Assembly (NCBI GenBank): GCA_964017065.1
Contig: OZ024790.1
Coordinates: forward strand, 6,145,498-6,209,497
Direction of reading: 5' to 3'
DNA: 64,000 bases
From: Haliclona indistincta
Lineage: Eukaryota; Porifera; Demospongiae; Haplosclerida; Chalinidae
In this document: piece by piece, positions 35,160 through 44,551 of the stretch
Position numbering within the stretch: position 1 is the first letter of the stretch
Layout of the letters: each line of letters begins with the position of its first letter
Translations under genes and position numbers: made by a program
The notes under the pieces: generated by a model
Told to the model about the DNA's origin: nothing
The model's database searches: none
The model's input: only the letters and a program-made list of their open reading frames with translations

Positions 35160-36000
35160 TTAATGTATTTGTGATGCTAGTGATACCATTTCAATGACAT
35201 TCTCTGATGTCATATATTCACTGGCTAGTATACAGTTCCTGATCACTATAGTGATGATCAGAGAGGTGGAGTTAACCCAGACACGCCCATTAACACCAAC
35301 TACACACTCGTACTTATAGTACTTGCCGAGTGATTCTAGTACCACACACGACTTGGACAATAACCTGTAGACAAGAGAGAAAGAGAGGGAGTGAGAGGAA
35401 AGGAGGAGGTATCAAGAGAGAGAGTGAGGTATTTGTACTCACTGGCGTGAGAGGGAGAGAGAGCAGTGTATCAGGTACCCTCCTGTTGTGCGACCCATCC
35501 CCTTACTCCGCCCACTAGCATCCACACACGTCAGCTCGGGCTCAGCGTCACGATGAGCCAGTGTTACTCTGCAGTATACCACATCACCAATCTGAGGGAG
35601 AACACTAGCTGACATCACTGCACACCATACTGACCTGGAGACTAGGCTTATTCTTCTTAGTAGCTCCCTCAAACGCTAGCTCAGGTAGTGCGGCTAGTTG
35701 ATGAGCTCCTATATCCACTCTGTGTACTCTACCTGTCCTCACTATCACTCCAATCACTTGCTCTCCTTTACTGGGTACATACTGGACCAGAACACTACCA
35801 GCTCAACCATTGCTGTCACTCACTCTTTTCTGTTGGTTGTGTATCCAGACAGCTTCCTCGTCTCGTCGCCTCAGTAGCCCTGCCTTGCTAGCTACAGCTG
35901 TATCATCCCTCAGTATGACACCAGGTCCTGGACGAGTGGAGGCGCTGGGAAGGTGAACCAGGTCGCCTGGAAGAACAGCTACACGTGACCCTTCCACCAT
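35160..36000 (-). CDS. EXOSC3: Exosome complex component RRP40
   Basis: S1/KH RNA-binding cap subunit of the RNA exosome. Four exons: 36000-35824, 35781-35635, 35591-35443, 35364-35160; phases close to 225 residues. ATG at 36000 gives MVEGSRVAVLPGDLV. Conserved family segments: VWIHNQQKRYVPSKGEQVIG (N-terminal/S1 start), LAFEGATKKNKPSLQIGDVV and ELTCVDASGRSKGMG (S1), KYECVVGVNGRVWVNS (KH, with the NGRVWV motif of RRP40). Its start codon is only 77 bp from the divergent NADAR gene. Confidence 0.93.
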
Positions 36001-36077
36001 TGCCACGCCCTAACCACACCTTTGAGCCCCACCTAGAATAGATAAATTTATCGACTGATATCGTCGTCGCGCTCGCA
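36001..36077. promoter_or_regulatory. 77-bp bidirectional promoter EXOSC3 / NADAR-1
   Basis: The divergent start codons are separated by 77 bp, so both 5' UTRs and core promoters are compressed here. Confidence 0.6.
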
Positions 36078-36654
36078 ATGGCAGAAGCTATCACTGGAGA
36101 GAGAAAGGAGCGCTTTACCTTCTTCTTTCGTACCGCCAGTCCGTTCAGTCAATGGCATCCTGCTCAATTCACAGTAGATGGTATAGAATACTGCTGTGCT
36201 GAGCAATACATGATGCATCAGAAGGCAGGTGAGTCTAGCCCAGCATGCAGCTCCACCCTATAAACCGTGACACACACTCTCTCTCTTAGTCCTTTTCAAG
36301 GACCAGGAGATAGCTGCGAAGATAGTAGCAACACAAGAGCCAAGAGAACAGAAAGCTCTCGGTAGAGAAGTGAGCAATTTCAACGATCAAGTATGGAAGG
36401 ATAACTGCAAAGATATTGTCAGAACCGCTAACAGAGCTAAGTTTGATCAGAACCCAGCACTGATGGAGGCATTATTAGCCACAGCTGGTACCACACTAGT
36501 AGAGGCTAGCCCACACGATAGAATCTGGGGCATTGGACTATCAGCTAACAACAAGAAGGCGCTGGACAGAGCCACATGGAGAGGGACCAACTGGCTAGGA
36601 GAGATACTGACACAAATACGAGATGAACTGGAGCACACCACCCCATCAAAATAA
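36078..36654 (+). CDS. NADAR (YbiA-like) domain protein, copy 1
   Basis: Two exons, 36078-36228 and 36290-36654, with a 61 bp intron; 171 residues. The whole protein is one NADAR domain: FTFFFRTASPFSQWHPAQFT, VDGIEYCCAEQYMMHQKA, VEASPHDRIWGIGLSANNKK, ATWRGTNWLGEIL. NADAR proteins act on ADP-ribose-linked or N-glycosidic substrates; YbiA-type members act on riboflavin intermediates. The eukaryotic substrate is unknown to me. The invariant Glu of AEQYMM and the WGIGL strand are present, so it should be active. It is the 5' partner of a tandem duplication (copy 2 at 37636). Confidence 0.9.
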
Positions 36655-36704
36655 GAGTCATTCTATTATTAGTAACATCAATGATATCATTTTAATTCTA
36701 TTTA

Positions 36705-37330
36705 AAACTGTGTTGTGATAGTTTTTGTATAGCAGCACCTTCCCTCCGTCATGAGAACACGAGGATAACTGATTAGAGGAGAGAGCATCTTCACAACTAT
36801 CACCCTCTTCTTCTCCCTCACATTCTCCACAAGGCTACATCCTAGAGAGATCATACCCACACACCATTAGTACCACCCACCCACTACTCTCACTGGTAGA
36901 GCACCTTCTTTTAGACTCCTCCCGCATCAACAGTCCGATCTTTGAACATCACCTAGACAACAACAGAGAATGACAAGATGAAAATAAAGAACCAAAGGCC
37001 TTGGTGGAATTACGCACACACACACACATGCACCCTGAGATACCGAAGAGAGAGAGAGAGGGGAGTACCTCACTTATCCATTAAGGGCCGGGTGACTGCA
37101 TTCATACTCGCTAGCTTGCTGATAGGATGGAGGCCATATCACCACCTGTCTTCATCTTGAATAGAGCATATATACTGAGGTCCAAAGAACTATTGTGTCA
37201 CCAGAGTACGCTGTATCGCGTTGGCGTGGTAAGCTGCCTCTGGATCTGTGACGCACTAGCTTGGTCACATGACCATACATACATCCATGCTATTGCGCCA
37301 TCTCGCTGCAGTGAAGGATTATATTAACTC
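36705..37330 (-). pseudogene. Remnant of PUM3 3' half (duplicate)
   Basis: 36705-36850 matches the PUM3 last exon region (38290-38440), and 36900-36990 the region around 38490-38610. After a large internal deletion, 37060-37325 matches PUM3 exon 7 (41065-41345), with scattered substitutions and indels that destroy the frame. Order and orientation match the intact gene. This is the decayed PUM3 copy left by tandem duplication of a NADAR-PUM3 block. Confidence 0.85.
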
Positions 37331-37404
37331 AAGGGCATCAATGAGTAGCTCTGGGGCTTACCAGTATTTAATAATTTCTCTTTTATCCCTCTCTTCCTCT
37401 CACT

Positions 37405-37585
37405 ACTAGATTAATGGTCTAATATACATGTACTCTATCAGCCATGATACTCTGTAGCGACACGTGATGATCGATCGATGCTGGCACAGTAGAGCTGCAT
37501 ACAGTGGGACGGACTGAGACTCCATCTACACACGAGAGATGCTACTGGACACACAGTACTGCTCATAGCTAACCATTTCTCCTGT
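37405..37585 (-). pseudogene. Copy of SZT2 exon 1 and upstream flank
   Basis: Closely similar to 15650-15815 (for example GTGGGACGGACTGAGACTCC and ACGAGAGATGCTACTGGACA). It includes the SZT2 start codon region plus about 55 bp of upstream promoter, ending at ACCATTTCTCCTGT. The frame is damaged. It sits directly upstream of NADAR copy 2. Confidence 0.85.
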
Positions 37586-37635
37586 GGTAAGACTTCCTCC
37601 ATTACTCCTCCTCTAACCACACCCAGCCTCTCGCA

Positions 37636-38229
37636 ATGTCAGTTATGTCACGGGAAAGGTCGCCAATTCGAGTCACAGAAGCGGTTAAGGAACGTTTTAC
37701 TTTCTTCTTTGGTAACGCTAGTCCGTTCAGTCAATGGCATCCTGCTCAATTCACAGTGGATGGTATAGAATACTGCTGTGCTGAGCAATACATGATGCAT
37801 CAGAAGGCAGGTGAGTCTAGCCCAGCATGCAGCTCCACCCTAACGCACCCTCCCTCCCTCTTAGTCCTCTTCAAGGACCAGCAGATGGCTGAGAAGATAC
37901 TAGCAACCTCAGAGCCGAGAAAACAAAAAGCTCTTGGCAGACGAGTGAGCAATTTTGACAAACAAGTATGGAAGGAGAACTGCAAAGATGTTGTCAGAAC
38001 AGCTAGCAGAGCTAAGTTTGATCAGAACCCAGCACTGATGGAGGCATTACTAGCCACAGCTGGTACCACACTAGTAGAGGCTAGTCCACGTGACAGGATC
38101 TGGGGCATTGGACTATCAGCTAACAACAAGAAGGCGCTGGACAGAGCCACATGGAGAGGAACCAACTGGCTGGGAGAGATACTGACACAAATACGAGATG
38201 AACTGGAGCACACCACTCCATCAAAATAA
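37636..38229 (+). CDS. NADAR (YbiA-like) domain protein, copy 2
   Basis: Exons 37636-37810 and 37865-38229, 179 residues after splicing. The 54 bp intron has no stop and keeps frame, so retention would add 18 residues. Nearly identical to copy 1 over the C-terminal half (KALDRATWRGTNWLGEILTQ to the end). The N-terminus differs (MSVMSRERSPIRVTEAVKER versus MAEAITGERKER). It has a different upstream region from copy 1, next to the SZT2 exon 1 copy. It is tail-to-tail with PUM3, with only about 50 bp between stop codons. Confidence 0.9.
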   Translation: MSVMSRERSPIRVTEAVKERFTFFFGNASPFSQWHPAQFTVDGIEYCCAEQYMMHQKAGESSPACSSTLTHPPSLLVLFKDQQMAEKILATSEPRKQKALGRRVSNFDKQVWKENCKDVVRTASRAKFDQNPALMEALLATAGTTLVEASPRDRIWGIGLSANNKKALDRATWRGTNWLGEILTQIRDELEHTTPSK

Positions 38230-38280
38230 GAAGCGACACCTCATGCTATTAATAGTAACATCAATGATATCATTTTTATT

Positions 38281-39026
38281 CTATTTATAACTGTGTTGTG
38301 ATAGTTTTTGTAGCAGCACCTTCCCTCCGTCATGAGAACATGAGGATAACTGATTGATAAGAGGAGAGAGCATCTTCACAACTACCACCCTCTCCTTCTC
38401 CCTCACATTCTCCACAAGACTACAAAATAGAGGAGCATTAGCTGACCACACCCACACACAGTACTGCCTACTCTCACCTACAAAGCACAAAGCACCCTCT
38501 GTTAGACTCCGCCCACTTCAACAGTTGATCCACTGTTACTTTATCAAGCACCATGCTAGCTAGCAGGGGACTATCACCTAGACAACAAGAAATAGAGACC
38601 ATCAAATGAAAATACAGTATCTGTGTGGGTGTGTCCTAGTATCGTATAGCGGGAAATTTTCACGGGAGTAAATTGTCGCAAATTGCAGACTAATAGCAAA
38701 ATTTTATCTTGTTTGACAAAGATAAGGTGATAGCGCTGATTCTCGAAAATATTATTCGCAAAATGCTCTATCTTGCGCATTCGTGAAAATTTTTCGCTAT
38801 ACGGTATCCTGGTAACATGTATAGCAGCACCTGTGTGGGTTTGTCCTAGTGCTAGTATTCTACGTATGGTCCAGTGACCACAATCATCGTTCACAAGATG
38901 AGTAGCATCATCCATCGTCTCATCATCAGGATCAACACAAAGGGAGTGACACAGCGACTCATACACTGGAGACACATCACCTGAGGGAGGGAGGGAGGGA
39001 GGGAGGGAGAGATCGAGGGAGAGATC

Positions 39027-39068
<42 letters not shown>

Positions 39069-42000
39069 GGGAGAGAGAGAGGGAGGGAGGGAGGGAGGGA
39101 GGAGAGGGAGGAGAGGGAGAGAGAGAGGGAGGAAGGGAGGGAGAGAGAGGGAGGGAGGAAGGGAGAAGAGGGAGAGCACACACAGAGTGATGGAGATAGA
39201 GAGGAGTATAGTGCTAGTATACCAGTGGCTGATGATGCTATCTGTATCAGTAGAGGGGCGTGGGGTTTACTGCGTGACCACTGTGTCGCTCTGAGTGTAG
39301 CTAGCTCGATCAGTGGTCCCGATACAGCCTCTCTGAGCTCCGCCCATCTTACATCAGCTGGCTTCTTGCTACAGGGACACACGATAACCAGACCCACTGA
39401 CCACACCCACTCACACCTGTGCTGATTGCCGTCTCCTGGAGTGAGTAGTGAGATGAACTGGGGAGTGAAGTGTAGAGAGCAACGTGGGTTGAGGAGATAC
39501 AGCAGCACTCTACGACCGATCTTGTGATCACATAGTTCCTCTAATGAACCAATCATCTCCTGTGATGGGTTAGTGTAATGGCGGGCACCAGAATGAGGTA
39601 GCTAGCTCACTGATAGTACCACCTTCTTGATCAGCACAGTATCATCAACACAATCGAACATACCCAGTAGTACAATATGGCCGCTCTCCTCCTACAATCA
39701 CTCACTGAGTAATGTGCAGTGCTGCATGTTACATGTTACCTTGCAGATCTTACTAACAAACGTCTTGAATGATTTCACAATAGCTTTTCTATCCTACACC
39801 ATCATCAATAGATGCCTGACACACTTCACACAGTTAACCCTTTAATTACTAAATTATCTTGCTGAAATTTTAACCTCGTAAATGCTGACCACTTCTCTGG
39901 TGAATATCTCGTGTGTCTTTTGTGCTACTGGTCTCAAATTTGCGTCCTTTTACGCCAGTGACTAGCCGCAATTGCCCACACTCAAGTCAGTCGATATGCC
40001 CCTCCCACTTCGAAAGTGAAGCCGATAAAGTGCAACGACCTCGTCAAATTTTGCTCAAAGTTAGTACTTTGGGGCTGGCTACTGAAAAGCACACACAGAT
40101 AGCAGTGGTTTTGGTGAGTGCAAAATGTAGCCCAGATCATAGAGAATGCACAAAAATGTGTTTCCGAGCACCCTGAAGCCATAAAATGTCCAAAATTTCT
40201 TGGCAGCCATTTTGTTTCTCCTAAAATGTTGTGAAATTTGCACCGAAGCCATAGAAATGCCGTTGCCGTAACGTTTAGCGCAGGGGGCGCGCCGAAAACC
40301 ACTGGATTTTTTGCGGTTATTTGTATTCTTCAATTTGGCTTAATTTGGGGATATTTTAACACTTTTTGATAAAGTTATGGTGTCTGAAGTATGTATGTCG
40401 CCAAAAGGCGACAATAGGGGTTAAAGGGTTAAGCCCCTTTCACATGGAGGCATCGATGTGCATTGAATGCACATTATTTTAATTCGAATCCGAATTCACA
40501 TTGATCGAATTCACCTCTGGAGGTGGATTGAAGCTAGCGAAACACGACTAGGTGTGTAGGTGTAAATGTGTAGACAGATGGTAGAACAAGGCGCCTCACA
40601 GCCCAAAAGGTTCATAGTCAACATCTGATGCTATAAAAGGCGTCGTTAAATGCTGGGAAGAACACAGAGAGACTACGCAATTCGCATCCAGCGTGCTAAA
40701 GTGAACGCGATCAATGCGCATTGAACTGAATTTCAAATCGAATGCGTATTCAAGTAACCTCCATTATGTGAAAGGGCCTTGACTCACTACTGACCTTAAC
40801 TGATCCATGCCATAAGCAGTGTAGAGCTACCTTAGCTCCCTCCCTAGTATGGAGCATCTCGACAACCACATCACGAACTAGCTCTATCATATCCTATACA
40901 TCTAGACATTAAGATAGGCGTGGTAGTGGGTGTGGCTTACAGCTTTAGAGGCTTGGTCAGCATGTAGGAAGAACTCCAGTAGAGCATGATGGACGATACT
41001 GTGCTTGACCACACCCCTGAGATACCAGGAAGACAAGAATGATGGAGAGAGAGAGTGAAGATTGCCTCACTTATCCAGTAAAGGGCAGAGCGACTGCTTC
41101 ATGGTCTCAATTAGCTTCTTCTTGTCAGGATGAGCTGATAGGATGGAGGCCATATCACCACCTGTCTTCTTCTTGAACAGAGAATACTGTGGTCCAAAGA
41201 ACTCTTGTGTCAGTAGAGCACGCTGTATCGCGTTGGCGTGGTCATTGTAAGCTGCCTCGATAATCTCAGCTGCCTCTCTATGACGCACTAACTTGGTCAC
41301 ATGACCATACATCCCTGCTATCACACCATCTCGCTGCAGCGAAGTACTAACACAAGAACAGATACTCTCAAACAACACAGAAGGTACGACGCTCACCAGT
41401 ATTTTAACATAGCCTTGATAGTGAACTTAGCATATTTGACTCTACACAACTCAGGGATATGATCTGAACAGAGTGGAACACAGTGACACACACACTCTCT
41501 CTCTCTCTCTTACCTTTTAGTTCTTCATACACCATTCCTCTGACCTGTTCACTACCATATTTGAGCAGACACTGTATTACTCGAGCGCCATCGTGCTTCA
41601 ACACCAGCTGTGGTAGTGTGATGTGTGATCGTGACAGTAGTGAGGGTGTGATGCTGTACCTCGTGTATGTGAGAGGTCACTAACTCCAGCAGCTGGTTCA
41701 TCACCTTTACTCTCTCCTCCTTCTTCATGTCATGCCTGTACCACACACTCCATGATAGCCGACCAGTGAGTGATGCACACTAACTCACTTCCTCAGTCTC
41801 TCCCAGTGCTTCTTAGCTCTCACCACGAGGGGTAGCTCCTTCTTGGGTCCGGTCTCTCCCTTTACTGGCTTCGTCCCCTTCTGCTGTCCAGGTTTACTCA
41901 ATCCTTTCTTGTGCTGTACTGTCAGCTTTGGCGCTACAATAATAGTATACACACACATTAAATAAATGGATTAATGTATACCTTTATTAGTCATCTGTTT

Positions 42001-42238
42001 CGAGTCTTTGACTGTTTTCTTTCCACCCTTTTTTTTCTTGTGAAACCTTTTCTTGACTGACTCTTTACCACTAGTAGTCGTGTGAGCACGTGTACTCTTT
42101 CTTGTCGCAGCTGATCTGCTCTTTTTTGTTCTACAAAGAAAAGAGATCAATAACTAGTAAATTCTACATAGCTAACGATTACTTTCTCTGGCCATTAGTC
42201 TCGTCTCGGCCAGCACAAGCAAGATTACGCTTAGCCAT
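38281..42238 (-). CDS. PUM3: Pumilio homolog 3 (Puf-A/penguin)
   Basis: Nucleolar PUF-repeat protein of ribosome biogenesis that binds nucleic acid without strong sequence specificity. Sixteen exons: 42238-42183, 42130-41982, 41933-41789, 41735-41660, 41607-41514, 41463-41397, 41346-41071, 41016-40941, 40893-40801, 39793-39740, 39691-39623, 39559-39417, 39368-39223, 38980-38831, 38577-38478, 38419-38281. Phases close to 610 residues (human about 648). The N-terminus is Lys-rich (nucleolar targeting likely). PUF-like repeats include HDGARVIQCLLKYGSEQVRG, YGHVTKLVRHREAAEIIEAA and HKIGRRVLLYLLNPR. The C-terminal CPL region has LLKWAESNRGCFVL. The 1 kb intron 39794-40800 has been invaded by two transposons, and intron 14 by a third. 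Confidence 0.93.
38640..38808. mobile_element. MITE in PUM3 intron 14
   Basis: TIRs ATCGTATAGCGGGAAATTTT / AAAATTTTTCGCTATACGGT. About 169 bp, no coding. Confidence 0.75.
38985..39178. repeat. GGGA/GA purine tract next to PUM3 3' splice site
   Basis: Polypyrimidine in PUM3 sense, ending CCCTCAG directly at exon 14. Confidence 0.95.
39834..40432 (-). mobile_element. piggyBac-like TTAA element, copy B (in PUM3 intron)
   Basis: Reverse-orientation copy of 26722-27311, ending TTAA on both sides. The CGCCATTTGGCGACA-type end of copy A is CGCCTTTTGGCGACA here. An extra CCCTTTAA sits at one end. Confidence 0.8.
40433..40779. mobile_element. MITE with CCCTTTCACAT ends
   Basis: TIRs CCCCTTTCACATGGAGG / CCTCCATTATGTGAAAGGG, immediately adjacent to the TTAA element. 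Interior rich in GAATTC/TTGAAT palindromic words. Confidence 0.75.
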
Positions 42239-42517
42239 GTGGATGAGAATGGGCGTTATTTGGAAGAAGCGGGATAATCTGAAACTTAGATTTACACTCA
42301 CCATAATTTAATGAGGCTAGTTCTCAAAATCATAAAGTGTGTGAGCATGATGGCCAACTGTTCGCAAGACATCAGTGAAAATGCAACTGGGTAGTGAACT
42401 ATTAGTGGTCACTGACTGCAGCTGTACAGAGGCCAGTATTCACACAAGCATAATCAGACAAGCGTATCAGACAATGTAACAGTTTTGATAGTATTGAGTA
42501 CTATTACATCAAATAAA
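42239..42517. other. PUM3 promoter / 3' flank of membrane-protein gene
   Basis: 279 bp between two minus-strand genes. No further feature seen. Confidence 0.5.
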
Positions 42518-43134
42518 CTATATTATAGCTTGCAGTTTTCTCATTACATACACCATAAAGGCACACATTGCTAGCACAATCACTAATAACAATGGTGAAC
42601 TAAGAGTGATACCAAATGGATAAGTCACTATCCATGACACCATGCTGCTGCTGCCGCTATTAGTGGTGATAGTTCTTTGAGTTACAGCCAACACCAATAC
42701 ACAGCGGCTCGTAACAAGGAATGGTTTGTTCCCCTAGCTGCATCTCCAGTACTGTAGTACTCCCACAGTGATAGCAGCCATTGTAGCTACTGTTCAGAGC
42801 AAACTGCACACTAGCAGTGACCGTCTTCTCTGAACACTTGTTGAATAGTTTGTAGTGTCTTGAACTCAAGCTGATCAAAGTGTTGTTAACAGACCAGAAT
42901 TGATAGGTGGAACAATCTTTAACAGTGGTAGCAGTCACTTGACAGGAGAGAGTAGTGACGGTTTGATCGCTAATGTTTGGGCTAGGGTTGCTACAGACTG
43001 GACTGCATTTATCTGTACAAATTGATGCAGCATTCGTTAATACACAAGCTAGCACACATACACGGCTGCGATGTTACTGCCGATAAAGCCGCAACAGAGA
43101 CTAGTAACAAGTGCAGCAACTCAGCTGACGGCAT
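42518..43134 (-). CDS. Small Cys-rich type I membrane protein, unrecognised
   Basis: Three-exon model: 43134-43062, 43012-42703, 42656-42518, with introns of 49 and 46 bp. Phases close to 173 residues. Exon 1 is a signal peptide (MPSAELLHLLLVSVAALSAV). Exon 2 is a roughly 100-residue ectodomain with about ten Cys and several N-x-S/T sites (CTDKCSPVCSNPSPNIS, YNGCYHCGSTTVLEMQLGEQ). Exon 3 is one transmembrane helix (SSPLLLVIVLAMCAFMVYVM) and a short basic tail. Without the second splice, exon 2 runs to a stop at 42660 and would give a secreted form. I do not recognise the family. Cys spacing suggests a small disulfide domain of Ly6/IgSF-like size, but this is not established. Confidence 0.6.
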
Positions 43135-44193
43135 TGTGTTGCAGTCGCTACTCGCTCACTCTCATTCCCAATAAGAGGGCGGTGTCAAATCACGTGATGC
43201 CCTCGTAATGGACTAATGGCGACCAGTACAGTGGGCCGATACTAGTTGGAGGTGTGTTGCTGGTCTTGTTCGCGCCCAAGTAGAGTAAAGACGCCGACAT
43301 ACAGTGCCTAGCATATTCACTGGTAAGTGTAATACATGGTAAACCTATCAGGTCTACACGGATCGCGTGTTTAACTTATGTACACACATCTACGTAGCCG
43401 TGTAGTCTACAGTACTGTGGCGCGTGTTGCGTCAGTCTCTACTTCAGTACATTTGTTTTATAAGTAGAACAGCAGACTTCCCGTTGTGTCGCTAGACGCA
43501 ACGAATGAGAAATGCGTCTGTGATGCACTGACCAAACCAGTTTGTGGCTGGGGTGGTCAAGGAGGCCCAACACGCACTTGTGGTAGAAACTAGAGAGACT
43601 ACGAGTTATAGATTGTCGGTGACCGTATGCAGTTTCTCCCTCCAACTCATCTCTCTCTTTAAATAACAGATAAAGAGAGAGGGTTAAAATTGCTTTTTTA
43701 TCCCAAGTCACCTATTATTGTTGCATATGTACTTGGAACAACTTCAATGTAGGAGGACATTTTTAACATTTAATTGTATACCTTATGCTGCTGCTACCGA
43801 CATAGCGTTGTCACTAACATGTATGCAGTGTGTGTTAGTTATTGCATGGATGGTCCCTAGTCTGTTAGTTTCAATTTTGATGTCATGAAGCCTGCTGTGT
43901 AAACATTGTGGTCAGCTTGTTTCGCTATTCTAGGTGGACATAGCGTGTGTCAAGAGTGCCTTTGACACTCTGTCATTCTTCATTAATGTTTTTGTCCTTC
44001 CTTCTCAGCTCACTGCTGTGAGACCGCCACTAACGGTGTGGAATACATGCATAGAGGAGGGCTAGCTTATGAATATTCAAAGTTTTGTCTAATCTAGCGC
44101 ATGCTTCACATTTTGAAAGTTGACACATCCAATACCTATACTGATGTCACATGATCGCCTCTCTCTCCTCCCAGCATCTCCTGTTCTCCCTCA
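43135..44193. promoter_or_regulatory. Divergent upstream region and probable 5' UTR intron of the PI3K subunit gene
   Basis: 1059 bp between divergent genes. CTG|GTAAGT at 43323 and CTCCTCCCAG at 44173 could bound an intron in the PIK3R 5' UTR. A minus-strand frame at 43439-43711 has no support. Confidence 0.4.
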
Positions 44194-44383
44194 ATGGCCT
44201 CCACTCCATACCGTGTCTACCATGCTGGTTACCCCTTCTCTGCTCGTGATGGATCTGAGCTCACCATGTCACCGGGAGATATGTTGATAGTATACATGGG
44301 ACAAGACCATCAATGGCCCGATGATACAAGATGGATGCGTGGTACGTATCTCTCTCTCACTCTCTCTCTCACTCTCTCTCTCA

Positions 44384-44467
<84 letters not shown>

Positions 44468-44483
44468 TCACTCTCTCTCTCTC

Positions 44484-44551
<68 letters not shown>

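Noticed and set aside
43439..43711. 90-codon minus-strand frame in the PIK3R upstream region
   Set aside because: No motif and no splice context; likely chance.
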